From Rhizophagus irregularis (lineage: Eukaryota; Glomeromycota; Glomeromycetes; Glomerales; Glomeraceae), in NCBI RefSeq assembly GCF_026210795.1, contig NC_089446.1, positions 186,001 through 250,000 of the forward strand: a DNA stretch of 64,000 bases, written 5' to 3'. Positions 1 to 11,657 of the stretch are shown one piece after another. Numbering within the stretch: position 1 is the stretch's first letter; each line of letters opens with the position of its first letter. The notes under the pieces were generated by a model. That model had not been told where the DNA came from, made no database searches, and was given only the letters and a program-made list of their open reading frames with translations. The position numbers and the translations under genes were made by a program.

Positions 1-1
1 T

Positions 2-1897
2 ACCACTTCTCCTCTTGCACTTTTGAAGCAGGAAAAGATTGATCAAACGCAATGGAACACTGCAGAATGGTTCGGAAAAAGTGCTTATTGGCAAAATGAT
101 CTCGTTAATTGGATAATCCTCGCTTCGGAAGAAAAAGAAAGTTCTGAACAAAAAAATATTGATAAAGGGTTGGAAATAATCAGAAAAGAAACAGATGAAA
201 TATTTAAAGCGGGAATGGTTAATTCAGATTCTTATAATTCTTGTTTAGATTTAATCACGAGATGTAGAGATATTCGTGATTCTAATTTTAATTATAATAA
301 AAGAATTGAATTATTAAAGATTATATTTGGTTATTTACAAATGAAATCTGAGGAAGCTAAATTGATTATCAACACTATAGAACAAATGAGCGTTGAGCAA
401 CGCTCAGTTTTAAGATTTATGACTCATCAAAAGATTCAATCAAGAATCGCTTTTTTGAGAACTACATTAAAAACTCATAAGTCGAGTATCGATATGGAAG
501 GATATCATTGTATTACAAATCCATATTATAGTGAATTGTTTAATCAAAAAAAAGCGGCTATAACTGAATTACAAGAGGCCATTGATATTGTTAAAGCTTC
601 ATATTCTGAGTTAAATAACAAATATAATGAACTATTAGCCGAAAATGATGGACTTCGTGAAAAAAATTCAGAATTAGAAGGGCAAATCCAACTCTTATCA
701 CAAGCGGATCAAACAAAAACAAGTCATGAATCTTTTATTAGAGAGCTTATAGAAAATTGTAACAAAATGACTCTCAATGACGATAAAATGAAATCGGAAT
801 ACGAAACGCAAATAAAACAACTGAAATCAGAATATGAAACACAAATAAAACAACTACAAGAACGTGAAAGTAAAATGAAACCAGAGTATGAAGCACATGT
901 AAGACAACTTCAAGAACGTAACGATAAAATGAAATCAGCCTACGAAGAACACATAAATCAACTTCAAGAAGAAGCAAACGAATTACGCAAAGAAGCAAAA
1001 TCAGCTAACGATGAAGCATCGGGTTATCAGGCTGCTCTAGGAAGTGCAACAAATGTTCGTTGGAGTGACAGCACTTTTAACAATCCCATTCAATTAACGA
1101 AAGATATTGAAAAATTTCAACATTTGTTAGCTGATTTTACTAAAGTTAAAGGGAAATCTGTCAAAATTGACGAGGATGCTGCTAAACGGTTATTAACTAA
1201 ATATGAATGTAAAGCAAATCTCAATTCTAAAGAAATTAAAAATTATTTAGCGGCTGCTCTTCAACGAATGATTCTTGAAGCAATATTTAATATTGCGGAT
1301 AATTTATATAGATCTGCTGAAAATTCCGAGACTTTTTCTGACGGACGTCTTGAATCGTATATAGTTTATTATACTCAAAAACTTGTTAAATTTACAAATC
1401 TATTGGCTAAAAACCGCGAAGGAAAAGACAGCATTACTAATGTAACTCCAATTAAAATTCGCCAGCAAGTATATGCTGCTTTAGGATCTCGTGGGTTCGC
1501 TAAATCTAATCATTCATATATGAAGAAACTTGTTAATGATTTAGTGAATAAAATGGAAAAGTATCGTGAAGTGGTTGATGAAGAAAAAAAGAAAACTTTA
1601 CATTCTGAAGCCGAAAAAATTATTCGTACTGGTATGCAACTTTGGTTTTGTTTGAAAGCTCAAGAACCAGTACCAAAAATTCATTGGTTTAAATCTGGTG
1701 CCCATATAGAAACACATCTTATGGTAGGATCCTGGGAGAGTGAAAATATTAAAGAAAATGAAGTAGATTTTGCATTTTTCCCTCTTATTATTGCTCAAAA
1801 TGACACTCAAGATAGTCAAGTTTTTAATAAAGCTCAAGTTTTCATTCGTCCAAAACAAACCGGAAAGTTTCAAAAAATAAAAGGATATCTTTTTTAA
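2..1897 (+). CDS. Coiled-coil protein, family member 1 (5' end outside window)
   Basis: I do not recognise a named family. The frame is open to the left window edge and has no ATG near it (the first candidate codon at 23 is TTG), so the true start or an upstream exon lies outside. The visible 631 residues are a helical N-terminal part, then a long coiled coil with near-repeats of about 20 residues (KMKSEYETQIKQLQER type, roughly nt 770-1000), then a C-terminal domain. That C-terminal part, from about nt 1040 on (VTPIKIRQQVYAALGSRGF, VVDE, LKAQEPVP), aligns by eye with the C-termini of the genes at 5049 and 11658. All three are therefore paralogues. It converges on the Hsp70-like gene at 2053-4117. 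Its coil contains a SYSELNNKYNELLAEN segment resembling the coil of the fused Hsp70 proteins at 50.6 and 63.1 kb. Function unknown; a partner of the Hsp70-like proteins is an inference from context only. Confidence 0.85.
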   Translation, partial: TTSPLALLKQEKIDQTQWNTAEWFGKSAYWQNDLVNWIILASEEKESSEQKNIDKGLEIIRKETDEIFKAGMVNSDSYNSCLDLITRCRDIRDSNFNYNKRIELLKIIFGYLQMKSEEAKLIINTIEQMSVEQRSVLRFMTHQKIQSRIAFLRTTLKTHKSSIDMEGYHCITNPYYSELFNQKKAAITELQEAIDIVKASYSELNNKYNELLAENDGLREKNSELEGQIQLLSQADQTKTSHESFIRELIENCNKMTLNDDKMKSEYETQIKQLKSEYETQIKQLQERESKMKPEYEAHVRQLQERNDKMKSAYEEHINQLQEEANELRKEAKSANDEASGYQAALGSATNVRWSDSTFNNPIQLTKDIEKFQHLLADFTKVKGKSVKIDEDAAKRLLTKYECKANLNSKEIKNYLAAALQRMILEAIFNIADNLYRSAENSETFSDGRLESYIVYYTQKLVKFTNLLAKNREGKDSITNVTPIKIRQQVYAALGSRGFAKSNHSYMKKLVNDLVNKMEKYREVVDEEKKKTLHSEAEKIIRTGMQLWFCLKAQEPVPKIHWFKSGAHIETHLMVGSWESENIKENEVDFAFFPLIIAQNDTQDSQVFNKAQVFIRPKQTGKFQKIKGYLF

Positions 1898-2052
1898 AAA
1901 TTTCTCATATGTAACTTTTATATTTTATACGCAATAAATATTTATTTTAAAAAATAATCTGTCACGAATTTGTCTAAAGTATAAAGTATACAATGAATTA
2001 CTGGTTTTATTAAACCGTAAGTACAATATAAATAAATATATTTATATAATTA

Positions 2053-4117
2053 TCAAAGAGTTAATTCAAGAGTGGTTTCATTATAAATTTCACCAGTTGA
2101 CTTATTTTTAGCAGTAGCTTTAATTTCTACTTTACCAAAAGCAAGTGAAAATTCAATGGGACGGTTTAAACCTAGGTGAGTATCATATGTTTTTACTTTT
2201 ATAACTCCTAATAATCTCATTCCGGGATCAATACAATATTTTGCTTCATATTTTGAAGTATAATAGACATTAAATGTTATAATATCTTGATTTGGTCTTA
2301 TTGGATAAAAATCTCCCGAAAATTTTTGATTTACTTTAACATTGCTACCACGTCTTGCCAATTCATGAAAATAAAGGTACATTCCATCCTTTGTTCTTTT
2401 GCTTGGTTTATCACCAGAAACCTAAAAATAAATTTTACTAGCTTCATTAATTTGTTAAAAATTTATTCACACACAAAAAAAAAAAACTTGCCCATGGGCG
2501 ACAAACTTCGATTCCGTATGTCCATTTTAACACTCGATCAGGTACAATATCTTTATCAACATTAAGTCCATATGTAATAGCACCACGAACTATTGCTGCT
2601 ATTGGTACAGCTGGCACAGCGATGATAGGAACTTGATGTTCAAATGTTTCTTTAACTCTACGAAGTAAATAAGGAGATTCACTAAATCCTCCTACCAAAA
2701 ACATTGCTGAACAATTTTTTTCCGAAGAACTTTTTAACTGATCATCAATTAAATTTATAATTCGATCAATCACAGGATCGAACATTTCTTTAACAGTTTC
2801 ATAGTCAACTTTTAATATCCATCCAGCTTCTTCCATTTGTTCTTTGATTTCATCAACGACATGTTGTGGTAAACTAGGACAATAATGTTGTAAATTTAAT
2901 TTTAAAGTTTTATAATCTTTTTTTTCTCCATTAAATTTAAATTTAATACGGGTGCAAAAAAATCTTTGTACTAAATATTGCATTTGACCATAATTATCTG
3001 TTTTCAATTTCGCTAGAGCTTGAAATCCGACTTTTCTTCCAAGCCAATGTAAAAATTCTTTATCTACGAATGTGCTGCCACATAGATCACCAACACGTTC
3101 AGTAATCTCACTTAACTTATTTTCCGGAAGAAGTTTTCGTAAAGTTAAATCAACTGTACCACCTCCGCAATCAGCTACTAAGAATGAATCTTTTTTAAAA
3201 AATAACGATGTTAATTTAACTTTAAATATTATTGAAATATTAGTAAAAGAAAATATACCATTTGGTTGTAAGTTATGTTCCTTTATGACGCTAAGACAAT
3301 GAAGTGCTGCAGCTTCAGCTGACGAAACAAATATAATGGTTATGATCTTGAATAAAGTATATAAATATAAATATAACAATCAGGATAATAATATAATATA
3401 CATACGTTCAGTTGTAAATTCGAGTTGTTGTGAATTCAAAGATGTTAATAACCCTGCTTTGTATGCACATTCTCTCATAACTTTAGTTGTGTGTGGAGGC
3501 TACGAATATGATATAACAAAGTATGTATTTTACCAAAATAAAATAAAATAAAATAGAATAAATGATTTAATTATCACGTACCCATTCGGCAGGGATTGTT
3601 AATACAAAACCGACTTGTTGAGGAAAATTTATAGTAGGCCATCGTCTTTCTAGAGTTACTTGAATTAATTTTCTCATTTGAGTTATATAATCTTCAATAG
3701 CTTTTGTATAATGTAATTGAGGCGGTAACCAAGGTAATTCTTTTTTTCTTAAATTTGATATATGTAACTTAAATAATTCAACAGGACGTGGACGCTGTCT
3801 TTCTGTATCATCTGGTTCTTCTTCATCAGGATCTTCCTCTAAAGCCAAATTCCCCCAACTGGTGACATTTTTATACCCATTATCATATTGAAGTGCTGTG
3901 GGTGCTTTGGGGGCACCTTCTTTTCCTGGCCTAACGGTTGTATTATCAAAGGATTAATTTAGTAGGAATTTTATTTTAAGAATTTATTGCGTCAATTAAA
4001 ATATACTTACCATGAATTATTTACTACAACAGTTTCAGGATTTTCTTTATGAACATATGCAAAACCAGAATATGTAGTCCCAAAATCTATTGAAACGAGA
4101 ATTCTAAAATCATCCAT
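2053..4117 (-). CDS. Divergent Hsp70 (HSPA12-like) ATPase A, six exons
   Basis: Exons on the minus strand: 4117-4011, 3930-3582, 3499-3406, 3318-3259, 3189-2492, 2421-2053. They join in one frame to 558 residues. The actin/Hsp70 nucleotide-binding signatures are visible: phosphate-1 IDFGTTYSGFAYVHK near the N-terminus, phosphate-2 VADCGGGTVDLT, and adenosine motif FLVGGFSESPYLLRR. The tail is a short beta-type region (VKVNQKF...NVYYTSKYEAKYC) in place of a full Hsp70 substrate domain and lid. The DCGGGTVDLT and LVGGFSES forms are typical of HSPA12-like proteins. Introns are 68-86 bp. Four have GT-AG ends; the last appears to use GC-AG (donor gcaagt after residues CRPW), placed by alignment with paralogue B, where the same site is gtgagt. 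Predicted to be a cytosolic ATP-binding sensor or chaperone-like protein; no substrate can be read. Head to head with the coiled-coil gene at 5049. Confidence 0.9.
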
Positions 4118-5048
4118 TTTTATTATTGTCCTTTTTTCCTACAACTTTTTGTTAAGAATTTAAAATTTTTTTTTGCCTCGCAAGGTGATAAGGTGGCAAA
4201 AGTATCGGACTTGACCCTTCTGGGGGTGTCATCTTGACCCGCTGCTGATACCGTCCGGCACGTGATAATGTACAACAATAAACCTTGGGGGCGTTTTACG
4301 ATATTTAAATGGGTTATTCATTCCAGAAGAAGAAATATACAAGGCCTATCACTTAGACAAGTACTAAATATGGAAAACCCCTACAAACCCAATAACCCAT
4401 TCAGGAACGTCACGTGCACACACATAAATACGCGTCGATCCTACTTTAATGCATTCATTAAAACAAGATTTAAATCAAGTTATTTTGTACCAGTTATGAC
4501 AGTCAAACCTCTCTATAATCACACCTCACGGGACTATCAAATGGTGTGACTATAATGAGGTGTGTTTATATGCTTCTTGTGAATCATTGGTTCGTATAAA
4601 TTTTCCGTTAAAGTATTAATTAATAGGGATGATAAATTATAGATTTTATTGTTACATTACAGTTATTTTCTAAAAGTTACATTACACTATATTGCTGTAA
4701 TATTCAATTAAAGCTTAAGCTGAATGTGAAAAAAGTGTGTCAATGTGCGTTAATTACGTTTGCGAAACTCCAATTTTATTCAAGTTTAATGATCATAAAA
4801 AGTATTCAAAAGTCAATGATTATTTGAAATTTATTGTTTGATTAATTTAATTTTTTGAATTTTTTTACAATATAATTATATTCAATATTACCAAATAACC
4901 AAAATCATATTAGTCAAATTATGGCTTGATAAAATCCGATCTTACTGCGCCTTATATGTACGTAACGTAACACTTTAGCATCCCATAAAAAATTGAAAAA
5001 TTGAAAAAAAAATTACATTTATTGTTAATCAATTATCCACGAACTATT
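4118..5048. promoter_or_regulatory. 931-bp intergenic region between divergent Hsp70-A and coiled-coil 2
   Basis: Non-coding by inspection. It separates two start codons facing away from each other (4117 minus, 5049 plus), so it must hold both promoters. The last 35 bp or so before the ATG at 5049 (TTTATTGTTAATC...CCAC, then ATGGCGTCAAGTC) are nearly the same as the stretch before the ATG at 11658, a conserved 5' leader of the duplicated module. A TIR-like fragment lies at about 4497-4575. No specific factor site is recognised. Confidence 0.5.
4497..4575. repeat. pogo/Tigger-like terminal sequence (degenerate MITE fragment)
   Basis: CAGTCAAACCTCTCTATAA at about 4500 resembles the CAGTC.AACCT..ATA terminus of the complete TA-flanked MITE at 39250-39433. 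It is followed by a small inverted repeat (CACACCTC ... GAGGTGTG). No intact second end was found, so this is probably a decayed copy in the divergent promoter. Confidence 0.4.
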
Positions 5049-6587
5049 ATGGCGTCAAGTCAAACACCTTCAAAACGAAGAAGTACACAAGATCGAGAAT
5101 TTGTTAAAAACCACGGTAAAAATGATTATTCTTTAGAAGTAGTTCATGAGAATAACTGGCAATTATTTATGTGGTTCGCTTCCTTGGAAACAGTTGAGAA
5201 TTATATTTGTTTATTTATTCTCGTCTGGGATGTTATTCCAGTACGGAATAGTCAACAATTTACAAGAGAATTAAAGGAAGAAACTGATAGTTTAATTCAA
5301 ATTATCAAGGAGTTAAATATTTCAAAAGAAAACGATAAGAATTATTCTAAAATGTTAGAAGATTACAATAATTACCGTTTTTTTGCTGATGAAATTCATA
5401 GACAAAATTTAGTTCATGATGTTTGGAAAGAATTGGAAAACTATGGATTAAAAAATATTTCTTATGCTGTTTTGGAACAATTAGACCGTTGTACATTATT
5501 ACAAAAAAAAGAGTTAAGGGCGATGATTTTGTCTAGGATAAAATCTTTTCAATCATTTTCAAGAAAAATAAAAGAAATAAAAGAATTACAACAAGCACCC
5601 CTTAATAATAAGAATTCACAAGTTAGTAATTCAACAATTCTTGATGATAGCAATAAACAATTAATTGAAGGTACTCAAGATATTCGAGAACTTTTGAAAA
5701 AAAACGAGGAATTAACAGCTCAAGTAAAAGACTTAATAAAAGAAAATTCGAAACAACAGGTAGCTCTTGGTAATTTAACAAATGTATCTTGGAATGATGA
5801 TGATCCACATAATCCAAAAAAATTAATTGGAGACATTACAGATTTACAAGATTTGCTCTCAGATTTCACAATGGTTCAAGGAAGTGATTATAAGATAATT
5901 AACGATGATGCAAATGCTCTTTTAAGAGCTTTTAAATGCGAAGTAAATTGTCCTAGTTCGCGAGCAAGCCTTGTTTTAGGGGTTTTACTTCAAAGGGTCA
6001 CAATTACCTTAATTATAGAATCAGCTGAAAAATATTTAAATGGCGTATTTGAAAGTCAAGAGACGGCTCTTGAGAGGGATATCGTAAATACCACCGAAAC
6101 CTTAATTAACCAGACACTATTATTTGAAGAAAATCGGAAGGGAGAAGACGATGTCACTAAGATTACGCCAATCAAAATTCGTCAGCATGTTTATTCAGCT
6201 CTTAGTTGTCGTGGTTTTCCAAGTGATCACCCTTTAATCAAAAGCACAGCAACTAGATTGTTGAATAAGATGAACAGATATAGACAAGTTGTAGATGAAG
6301 TAACTAACGATGAAACAAATGATTTAGCTATTCAAATAACTCATAAAGTTATTAATATTTTTTGGTTTAGTTTTAAAACACAAGCTATTGTACCAACCTA
6401 TAAATTTTTCGAAGCTGGTCAAGCTTTGGAACCGCATCTCATGCAAGGGGCTTTTGGAAATGATGAATCTAGAAAATTGGAAGTGGAAGTTTGCGGATTT
6501 CCTTGCATCGGCATATTTACCGGTGATAAATTGAGTGATAGAATTTTTATAAAAGCCCAAATTATTACAAGATCGAAACGTTTATAA
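5049..6587 (+). CDS. Coiled-coil protein, family member 2
   Basis: Single-exon gene of 512 residues. The start is ATG 5049 (MASSQTPSKRR), conserved with the paralogue at 11658 (MASSQTSSKQK); an upstream in-frame TTG at 5001 is not used. The N-terminal half is helical and shared with member 3 (WQLFMWFASLETVENYI, DNSLIQIIKELNIS-like, LVHDVW.ELEN, RIKSFQSFSRK). A short coil follows (LLKKNEELTAQVKDLI), then the family C-terminal domain (LLSDFTMVQGSDYKI, VTKITPIKIRQHVYSAL, YRQVVDE, FKTQAIVP). No catalytic motif, signal peptide or membrane segment is visible. Divergently paired with Hsp70-A, 931 bp away. Family unrecognised; the C-terminal domain is the most conserved part and is a candidate interaction domain (inference). 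Confidence 0.9.
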   Translation: MASSQTPSKRRSTQDREFVKNHGKNDYSLEVVHENNWQLFMWFASLETVENYICLFILVWDVIPVRNSQQFTRELKEETDSLIQIIKELNISKENDKNYSKMLEDYNNYRFFADEIHRQNLVHDVWKELENYGLKNISYAVLEQLDRCTLLQKKELRAMILSRIKSFQSFSRKIKEIKELQQAPLNNKNSQVSNSTILDDSNKQLIEGTQDIRELLKKNEELTAQVKDLIKENSKQQVALGNLTNVSWNDDDPHNPKKLIGDITDLQDLLSDFTMVQGSDYKIINDDANALLRAFKCEVNCPSSRASLVLGVLLQRVTITLIIESAEKYLNGVFESQETALERDIVNTTETLINQTLLFEENRKGEDDVTKITPIKIRQHVYSALSCRGFPSDHPLIKSTATRLLNKMNRYRQVVDEVTNDETNDLAIQITHKVINIFWFSFKTQAIVPTYKFFEAGQALEPHLMQGAFGNDESRKLEVEVCGFPCIGIFTGDKLSDRIFIKAQIITRSKRL

Positions 6588-6923
6588 TTATCGTCATAGG
6601 AAGTAAAATTAACCATTCTCATAGGAAAATTGGCAATCAAAGGGTTATGTAATGAACCCGAAACAGAAGTATTGATATTTATCACATATAATTTATTCCA
6701 TATTTTGATGTTGAATCGTAAATAAAGCGATTATTTAGTAAATTTTATACTTATTTTTAAATTATTTTTATATATATAAAATAAATACGAAAATTATTAA
6801 ATTAACGAAATGTAGATTTTTTATGTATAAAGTTAGATTGTTGATCTTTATTAAATATATAAAAAGATGCCAAACATAGTACCATCTTTGTCGTCATATA
6901 AATCAATTAATAACTCTTAAGAA

Positions 6924-8268
6924 ATGCCAAAATGTCTCTACTGCTCAGTATGCGAACCAGATTTAGATCCGAATGGAAGTTTAAGTGAATATTGTAGCGA
7001 TGAATGTCGTATAAATGCTTTAAATACAGGCTTTACAAAACCTTGTATACAATGTAACGAATATCCTAGACTTAAGTCGAGTCAATATTGTGGTTGGGTG
7101 AGATGTAGAAATTCAGCAAAGTGTATAAAGTGCAAGGTATTTAAATAAATATATATATATATATTCTCACTAAATATTGAATAAATATTAACTACATTAA
7201 TATTTTGACCGACTTAGAAAAATTTCGTTACAATGTTAAATTCTTTATGGTGTTCTAAACAATGTCGAGATATCACACAAAATTGGAAATCTATGGTGAA
7301 GACTAATGAGTTATGTTTAAAGTGTACACAAGAGACCACTTATTTTGGAAAATATTTTTGTGGAGAAGATTGCGAGGAATGGGTTAATGAAAATGGTATG
7401 ATTTTTAATATCCGGTATGATCACTGTATCAATAATAAATCATAATCAGTTTAAATTATTTATATTCTTATTGTTCTCTTATTTAGGACCTTGTATATTT
7501 AAGCTTTCTAAACAAGGAAATAAATTTAAAGATATTTCCAATCAATTTATGTCTTCTTGGAAACACGAAAATAAAGTTATGCCAGAAATACATACGATAT
7601 ATAAAATATTTCCTGAGAAACAAATTATATCACGCTATAATAATTATCGAGATACTATTGAGAGTTTAAGACGACTCGACGGTAAGCCATTCCCAAAAGG
7701 TGATGGGCGTGTAATGACAAAAGGAAATGAACAACGTAGATTTCATGGAACGAGAATGTAAGCGGTTTTGACGTTTTTTTTTCTAAAAAAAAAGATTTTT
7801 TTATGGACAACAATTAACAATTAATGTTTCTTTAGGAAATGTCTTTTGGGAATTCAAACAGATATGCTTTGTTCAGACGTGAATTGTGCAGTATGTAGAA
7901 TAATAACAGAAGGATATAAATTAATATATGCAAAAACAAGTAGATTTAAATATCAAAAATTTGGGGATGGAATTTATTTTTCAAGTACATCATCCAAATC
8001 TGATGATTTTAATAAAAAATCTATGAAATATTACAATGGTGTTAATTATAAAGTAATGTTTCTAAATAAGGTGGTTGTTGGTAGAGCTTTTGAATTAACT
8101 CAAGAAAAAAGAACTTTAACTGGTCCTCCTATTAATTATGATAGTGTAGTTGGTGAACCCAGTGCCTTACTTTATTATGATGAGCTGGTTGTGTATGATG
8201 AATCTGCTTGTATACCTCAATATTTAGTTGTTTATGAATTACCAAAATTACCAAATAGACGACAATAA
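6924..8268 (+). CDS. PARP-catalytic-domain protein with cysteine-rich N-terminus, four exons
   Basis: Exons 6924-7136, 7218-7395, 7487-7757 and 7836-8268 join to 364 residues with GT-AG introns of 78-91 bp. Residues 1-130 are cysteine-rich: CLYCSVC, YCSDEC, CIQC, KCIKCK, WCSKQC, CLKC, FCGEDC. These are probable zinc-ribbon-like pairs, with one intron between the CIKC and WCSKQC parts. The C-terminal half is an ADP-ribosyltransferase (PARP-type) fold with an H-Y-E set: His about 217 in RRFHGTRM, Tyr about 268 in FGDGIYFSSTSSKS, and Glu about 337 in YYDELVVYD. All three are present, so mono- or poly-ADP-ribosyl transfer from NAD is plausible. It is much shorter than nuclear PARP1 and lacks WGR and PARP-regulatory domains. 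It lies between the two Hsp70/coiled-coil modules, convergent with Hsp70-B. Confidence 0.88.
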
Positions 8269-8911
8269 TAGTTCATTAAAAAAAATTGATCTTAACAAAT
8301 CAATTTTTTAAATCACTAACAGGATCATGATGATTAAGAGTATCTATATGTATATGTATGAAAAATGGGCTAGTTTTATTAAAATATTAAAAATATACTT
8401 TGTTTTTAATATAATAATTTAATATTGTAGCTAAAATAGCACATTTGAACTGTTATTTTTTAAAAAAAAATAATGGTAGCAATTTATGGTATGTAAATTA
8501 AGTAGTATATTTAAAAAAATTCAAAAAAAAAAATTGTAATTGTAAAGTTTAATAAATAACAAATTATTCTTCTAATCACCTAATTATACACTTGTATAAT
8601 CATATAAAATACTATGTTATTAAAAGAGAAATAAACTTTTTTTTGTAATGTTCCTGATTTCTATTTAGTATTTATATTACAAGTATTTTAATAGAAGATC
8701 TTATAATTTTTACTATTACAAATTTGAATTATTTAATCTTATTAACTAGCGAGAATTCTGTTCAAGCATTGTACTCATTGTGGCTCAAAGTACAATGGCT
8801 AAAAAAAATCCTACTTATTTATATTATTCATATTTTACAATTTTATTTTTCAAACTAATAAATACCATGTAAATAAAAAAAATAATTGATATATATATAT
8901 ATATATAAAGT
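8269..8911. other. AT-rich intergenic region between convergent genes
   Basis: No coding signal. Very AT-rich, with homopolymer A/T runs and an (AT)n microsatellite at about 8889-8907 just beyond the stop of Hsp70-B. It holds the 3' ends of the convergent PARP and Hsp70-B genes. Confidence 0.6.
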
Positions 8912-11046
8912 TTAAATATCTAAAATAAAAGTGGTTTCATTATAAATTTTGCCAGTTTCTTTATTTTTAGCAGTAGCTTTAATTTCCATTCTACCAAAGG
9001 TAAGGGAGAATTCAATGCGTTTGTTTATACCTGAGCGTTCGTTATTACTTCTAACAATCCTCAGGGTCCCTAATTGTTTCATTTCTGGTTCATTACAATA
9101 TTTTGCATTATGTTTTGGAGTATAATAAATATTAAAAGATGCAACATTTTGATTTGATCTTATAGGAAGAAATTCTTCCCAAAATTTCTGGTTTACTTCA
9201 ACTTTTTTACCGCGCTTTGCCAATTCATAAAAATAAAATATCAACCCATCAGCCGTTCTCCTATTTATGTCATCTTTTCCATCAACCTAAAATATATGAA
9301 TATTTTAATTAATAAATTTATAAATCTTTTTTAATAAACGAAATAATACTCACCCATTTGCGACAAACTCCAATTCCATATGTCCATTTCAAAATTCGAT
9401 CACGTATAATATTAGGATTAAGACCATACATAATGGCACCACGAACTATTGCTGCTATAGGTATAGCTGGCGCAGCGGTAATGGGAACTCTATATTTGAA
9501 TGTTTCTTTGACTCTACGAAGCAAGTAAGGAGATTCACTAAATCCACCCACTAAAAATATTGCCGTACATTTTTCATTCGAAAAATTTAATTGATCATTG
9601 ATTAATTTTATAATTTGATCAATTACAGGATCAAAAATTTCCTTAACGGAATTGAAATCGATTTTTAATACCCATCCAGTCTCCTCCATTTTTTTTCTAT
9701 GTTCACCTGTGACATATTTTGGTAAATCGTATTGTTGTAAGTTTAATTTTATAGTTCTATATTCTGTTGGTTCTCCACTAAATTTAAATTTAATACGCGT
9801 ACAAAAAAATCTCTGTACTAGATACTGCATTTGTCCATAACAATTCGATTTAAATTTTTCTAAAGCTTGAAATCCAACTCTTCTTCCAAGCCAGGATAAA
9901 AATTCTTTATCTACAAATGTGCTACCACATAGATAACCAGCACGTTCAGTAATTTCACTTAATAAACCTCCTGGAAGAAGTTTTCGTGATGTTAAATCGA
10001 CTGTTCCACCACCACAATCAGCTACTAAGAAAGAATCTATTTTAAAAAAAGAAAATCATATATAAAATTAGTTTAAATATTCCACAAAGAATTTTTTAGA
10101 GGAAATATATATGTACCACGCGGTCGCAAGTTATGCTGATTTACGACGGTAAGACAATGGAGTGCTGCAGCTTCAGCTAATAAAACAGAAATAAATAAAA
10201 AAAATTAAACGAAAGATTAAATAAATCGAATCATTAATATAATAGACATACGTTCGGTGGTAAAATCGAGATGATCTGAATCAAAAGAAGTTATTAATCC
10301 TGCTTTGCATGCACATTCTCTCATAATTCCAGTTGTATGTGGAGGCTATGAGAAGTTAATAGAAAGTTAATTTTAATTTTTCATTCATCAAAAAATAAAT
10401 GAATAAATAAGTAAATAAATAAATCAATCATCACGTACCCATTCAGCAGGAATTGTTAGTACAAAATCGACTTGTTGAGGAAATATTAAAGTAGGCCATC
10501 GTTTTTTTAGAGTTTTTTTAATTAAATTGCTCATTTGAGTTAAATAATCTTCGATGGCTTTTTTATAATTCAATTTAGATGGCAACCAAGGTTTTTCATT
10601 CTCTGGTAAGTCTGATATATGTAACTTGAATAATTCTACAGGACGTGGACATTGTTCTTCTGAATCATCCGATACTTCATCAAGATCTTCTACTAATGCC
10701 GTATACCCCCAATTAATAACTTTATTATACTTTTTGTCATATTGGAGTGCTGTAGGTGCTTTTGAAACTCCTTCCTTCCCTGGCCTAATAATTGGAATAT
10801 CAAAAAGTAACTTAACTAGCAGAATTTGATTAAGAATGATTCCATAAATTAAAATCATAATTACCAAGAATCGTTCACCACAACATTATCAGGATTATCT
10901 TTATGAACATACGCAAAACCTGAATACGTAGTTCCAAAGTCTATTGCAACAAGAACTCTAGTATCTTTAATAGGTTTAATATCGAGGTTTTGAATATCTT
11001 CAATAAGATCTTTAATATTTTTAATATTTTTATTCTTTTTATTCAT
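8912..11046 (-). CDS. Divergent Hsp70 (HSPA12-like) ATPase B, six exons
   Basis: Exons on the minus strand: 11046-10865, 10784-10439, 10345-10252, 10176-10117, 10036-9354, 9286-8912. They give 579 residues, all introns GT-AG, all at the same positions and phases as in Hsp70-A. Motifs: VAIDFGTTYSGFAYVHK, VADCGGGTVDLT, FLVGGFSESPYLLRR, and the same short C-terminal beta region (VEVNQKFWEEF, NIYYTPKHNAKYC). It has an N-terminal extension of about 25 residues rich in Lys/Asn/Ile that A lacks. Clearly a duplicate of A. Predicted to bind ATP through the actin-like fold; cellular role unknown. Head to head with coiled-coil 3 across 611 bp. Confidence 0.92.
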
Positions 11047-11657
11047 TGCTATTAACTTTTTTTTTACTTATATTTTTAAGCTGAAGATTTAAGGAGTAAA
11101 ATTTTTGGTAATGGAAGGAAAATGAAACGACCATAATAAATAAATATATATAAAGGCAGGTCAATCATCAATTCAATTCTAAATAAGAAAATAAAAATAT
11201 CCTATTTAAGAGATTATTGGCGTAAATCAAAAGTGCATACCCGCCCCCGTACCCTCTCCCCTGGCTGTACTAATTTTCGCCCCCCGTTCCATTGATTCTG
11301 GCTGGTGAACCGGTTCCGATTGATCAACATTTGGAATTTTTTGATTTGTAATCATTAGTAATCATCCGGACCCATGTCTCCTGCCGTTATTACATGGAAT
11401 CCTAGCTAATTTAATAAATGTATTGTTATGAATTGGGCAATTGCGACCAGACTGATGGTAATGTCCAGAGTCCAGACTGATGGTAAAGAGTTATTTTCTC
11501 ACTATTTGATCCACTAACCGAATCAACGAATGGCGTAGTAAATTAGTATACCGCTTAACGTGATTGTAGATCATGACGAATAACAAAAGGGGGAGTATGA
11601 ATAACAGCCGCAATTACGTTTATTGTTAATCCACTTGTCCACAACTAATTTAAAATT
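11047..11657. promoter_or_regulatory. 611-bp intergenic region between divergent Hsp70-B and coiled-coil 3
   Basis: Non-coding. Contains a GC-richer patch at about 11240-11330 with C runs, and a 15-bp direct repeat CCAGACTGATGGTAA at about 11447 and 11473. The last 40 bp before the ATG resemble the leader of the gene at 5049, so the promoter side of the module was copied with the genes. Confidence 0.5.

Noticed and set aside
774-998. Minus-strand frame of 74 codons
   Set aside because: Antisense shadow of the coiled-coil repeats in the gene at 2-1897.
5001-5048. Upstream in-frame TTG start for the 5049 gene
   Set aside because: Not an ATG, sequence is leader-like, and the paralogue at 11658 starts at the equivalent ATG.
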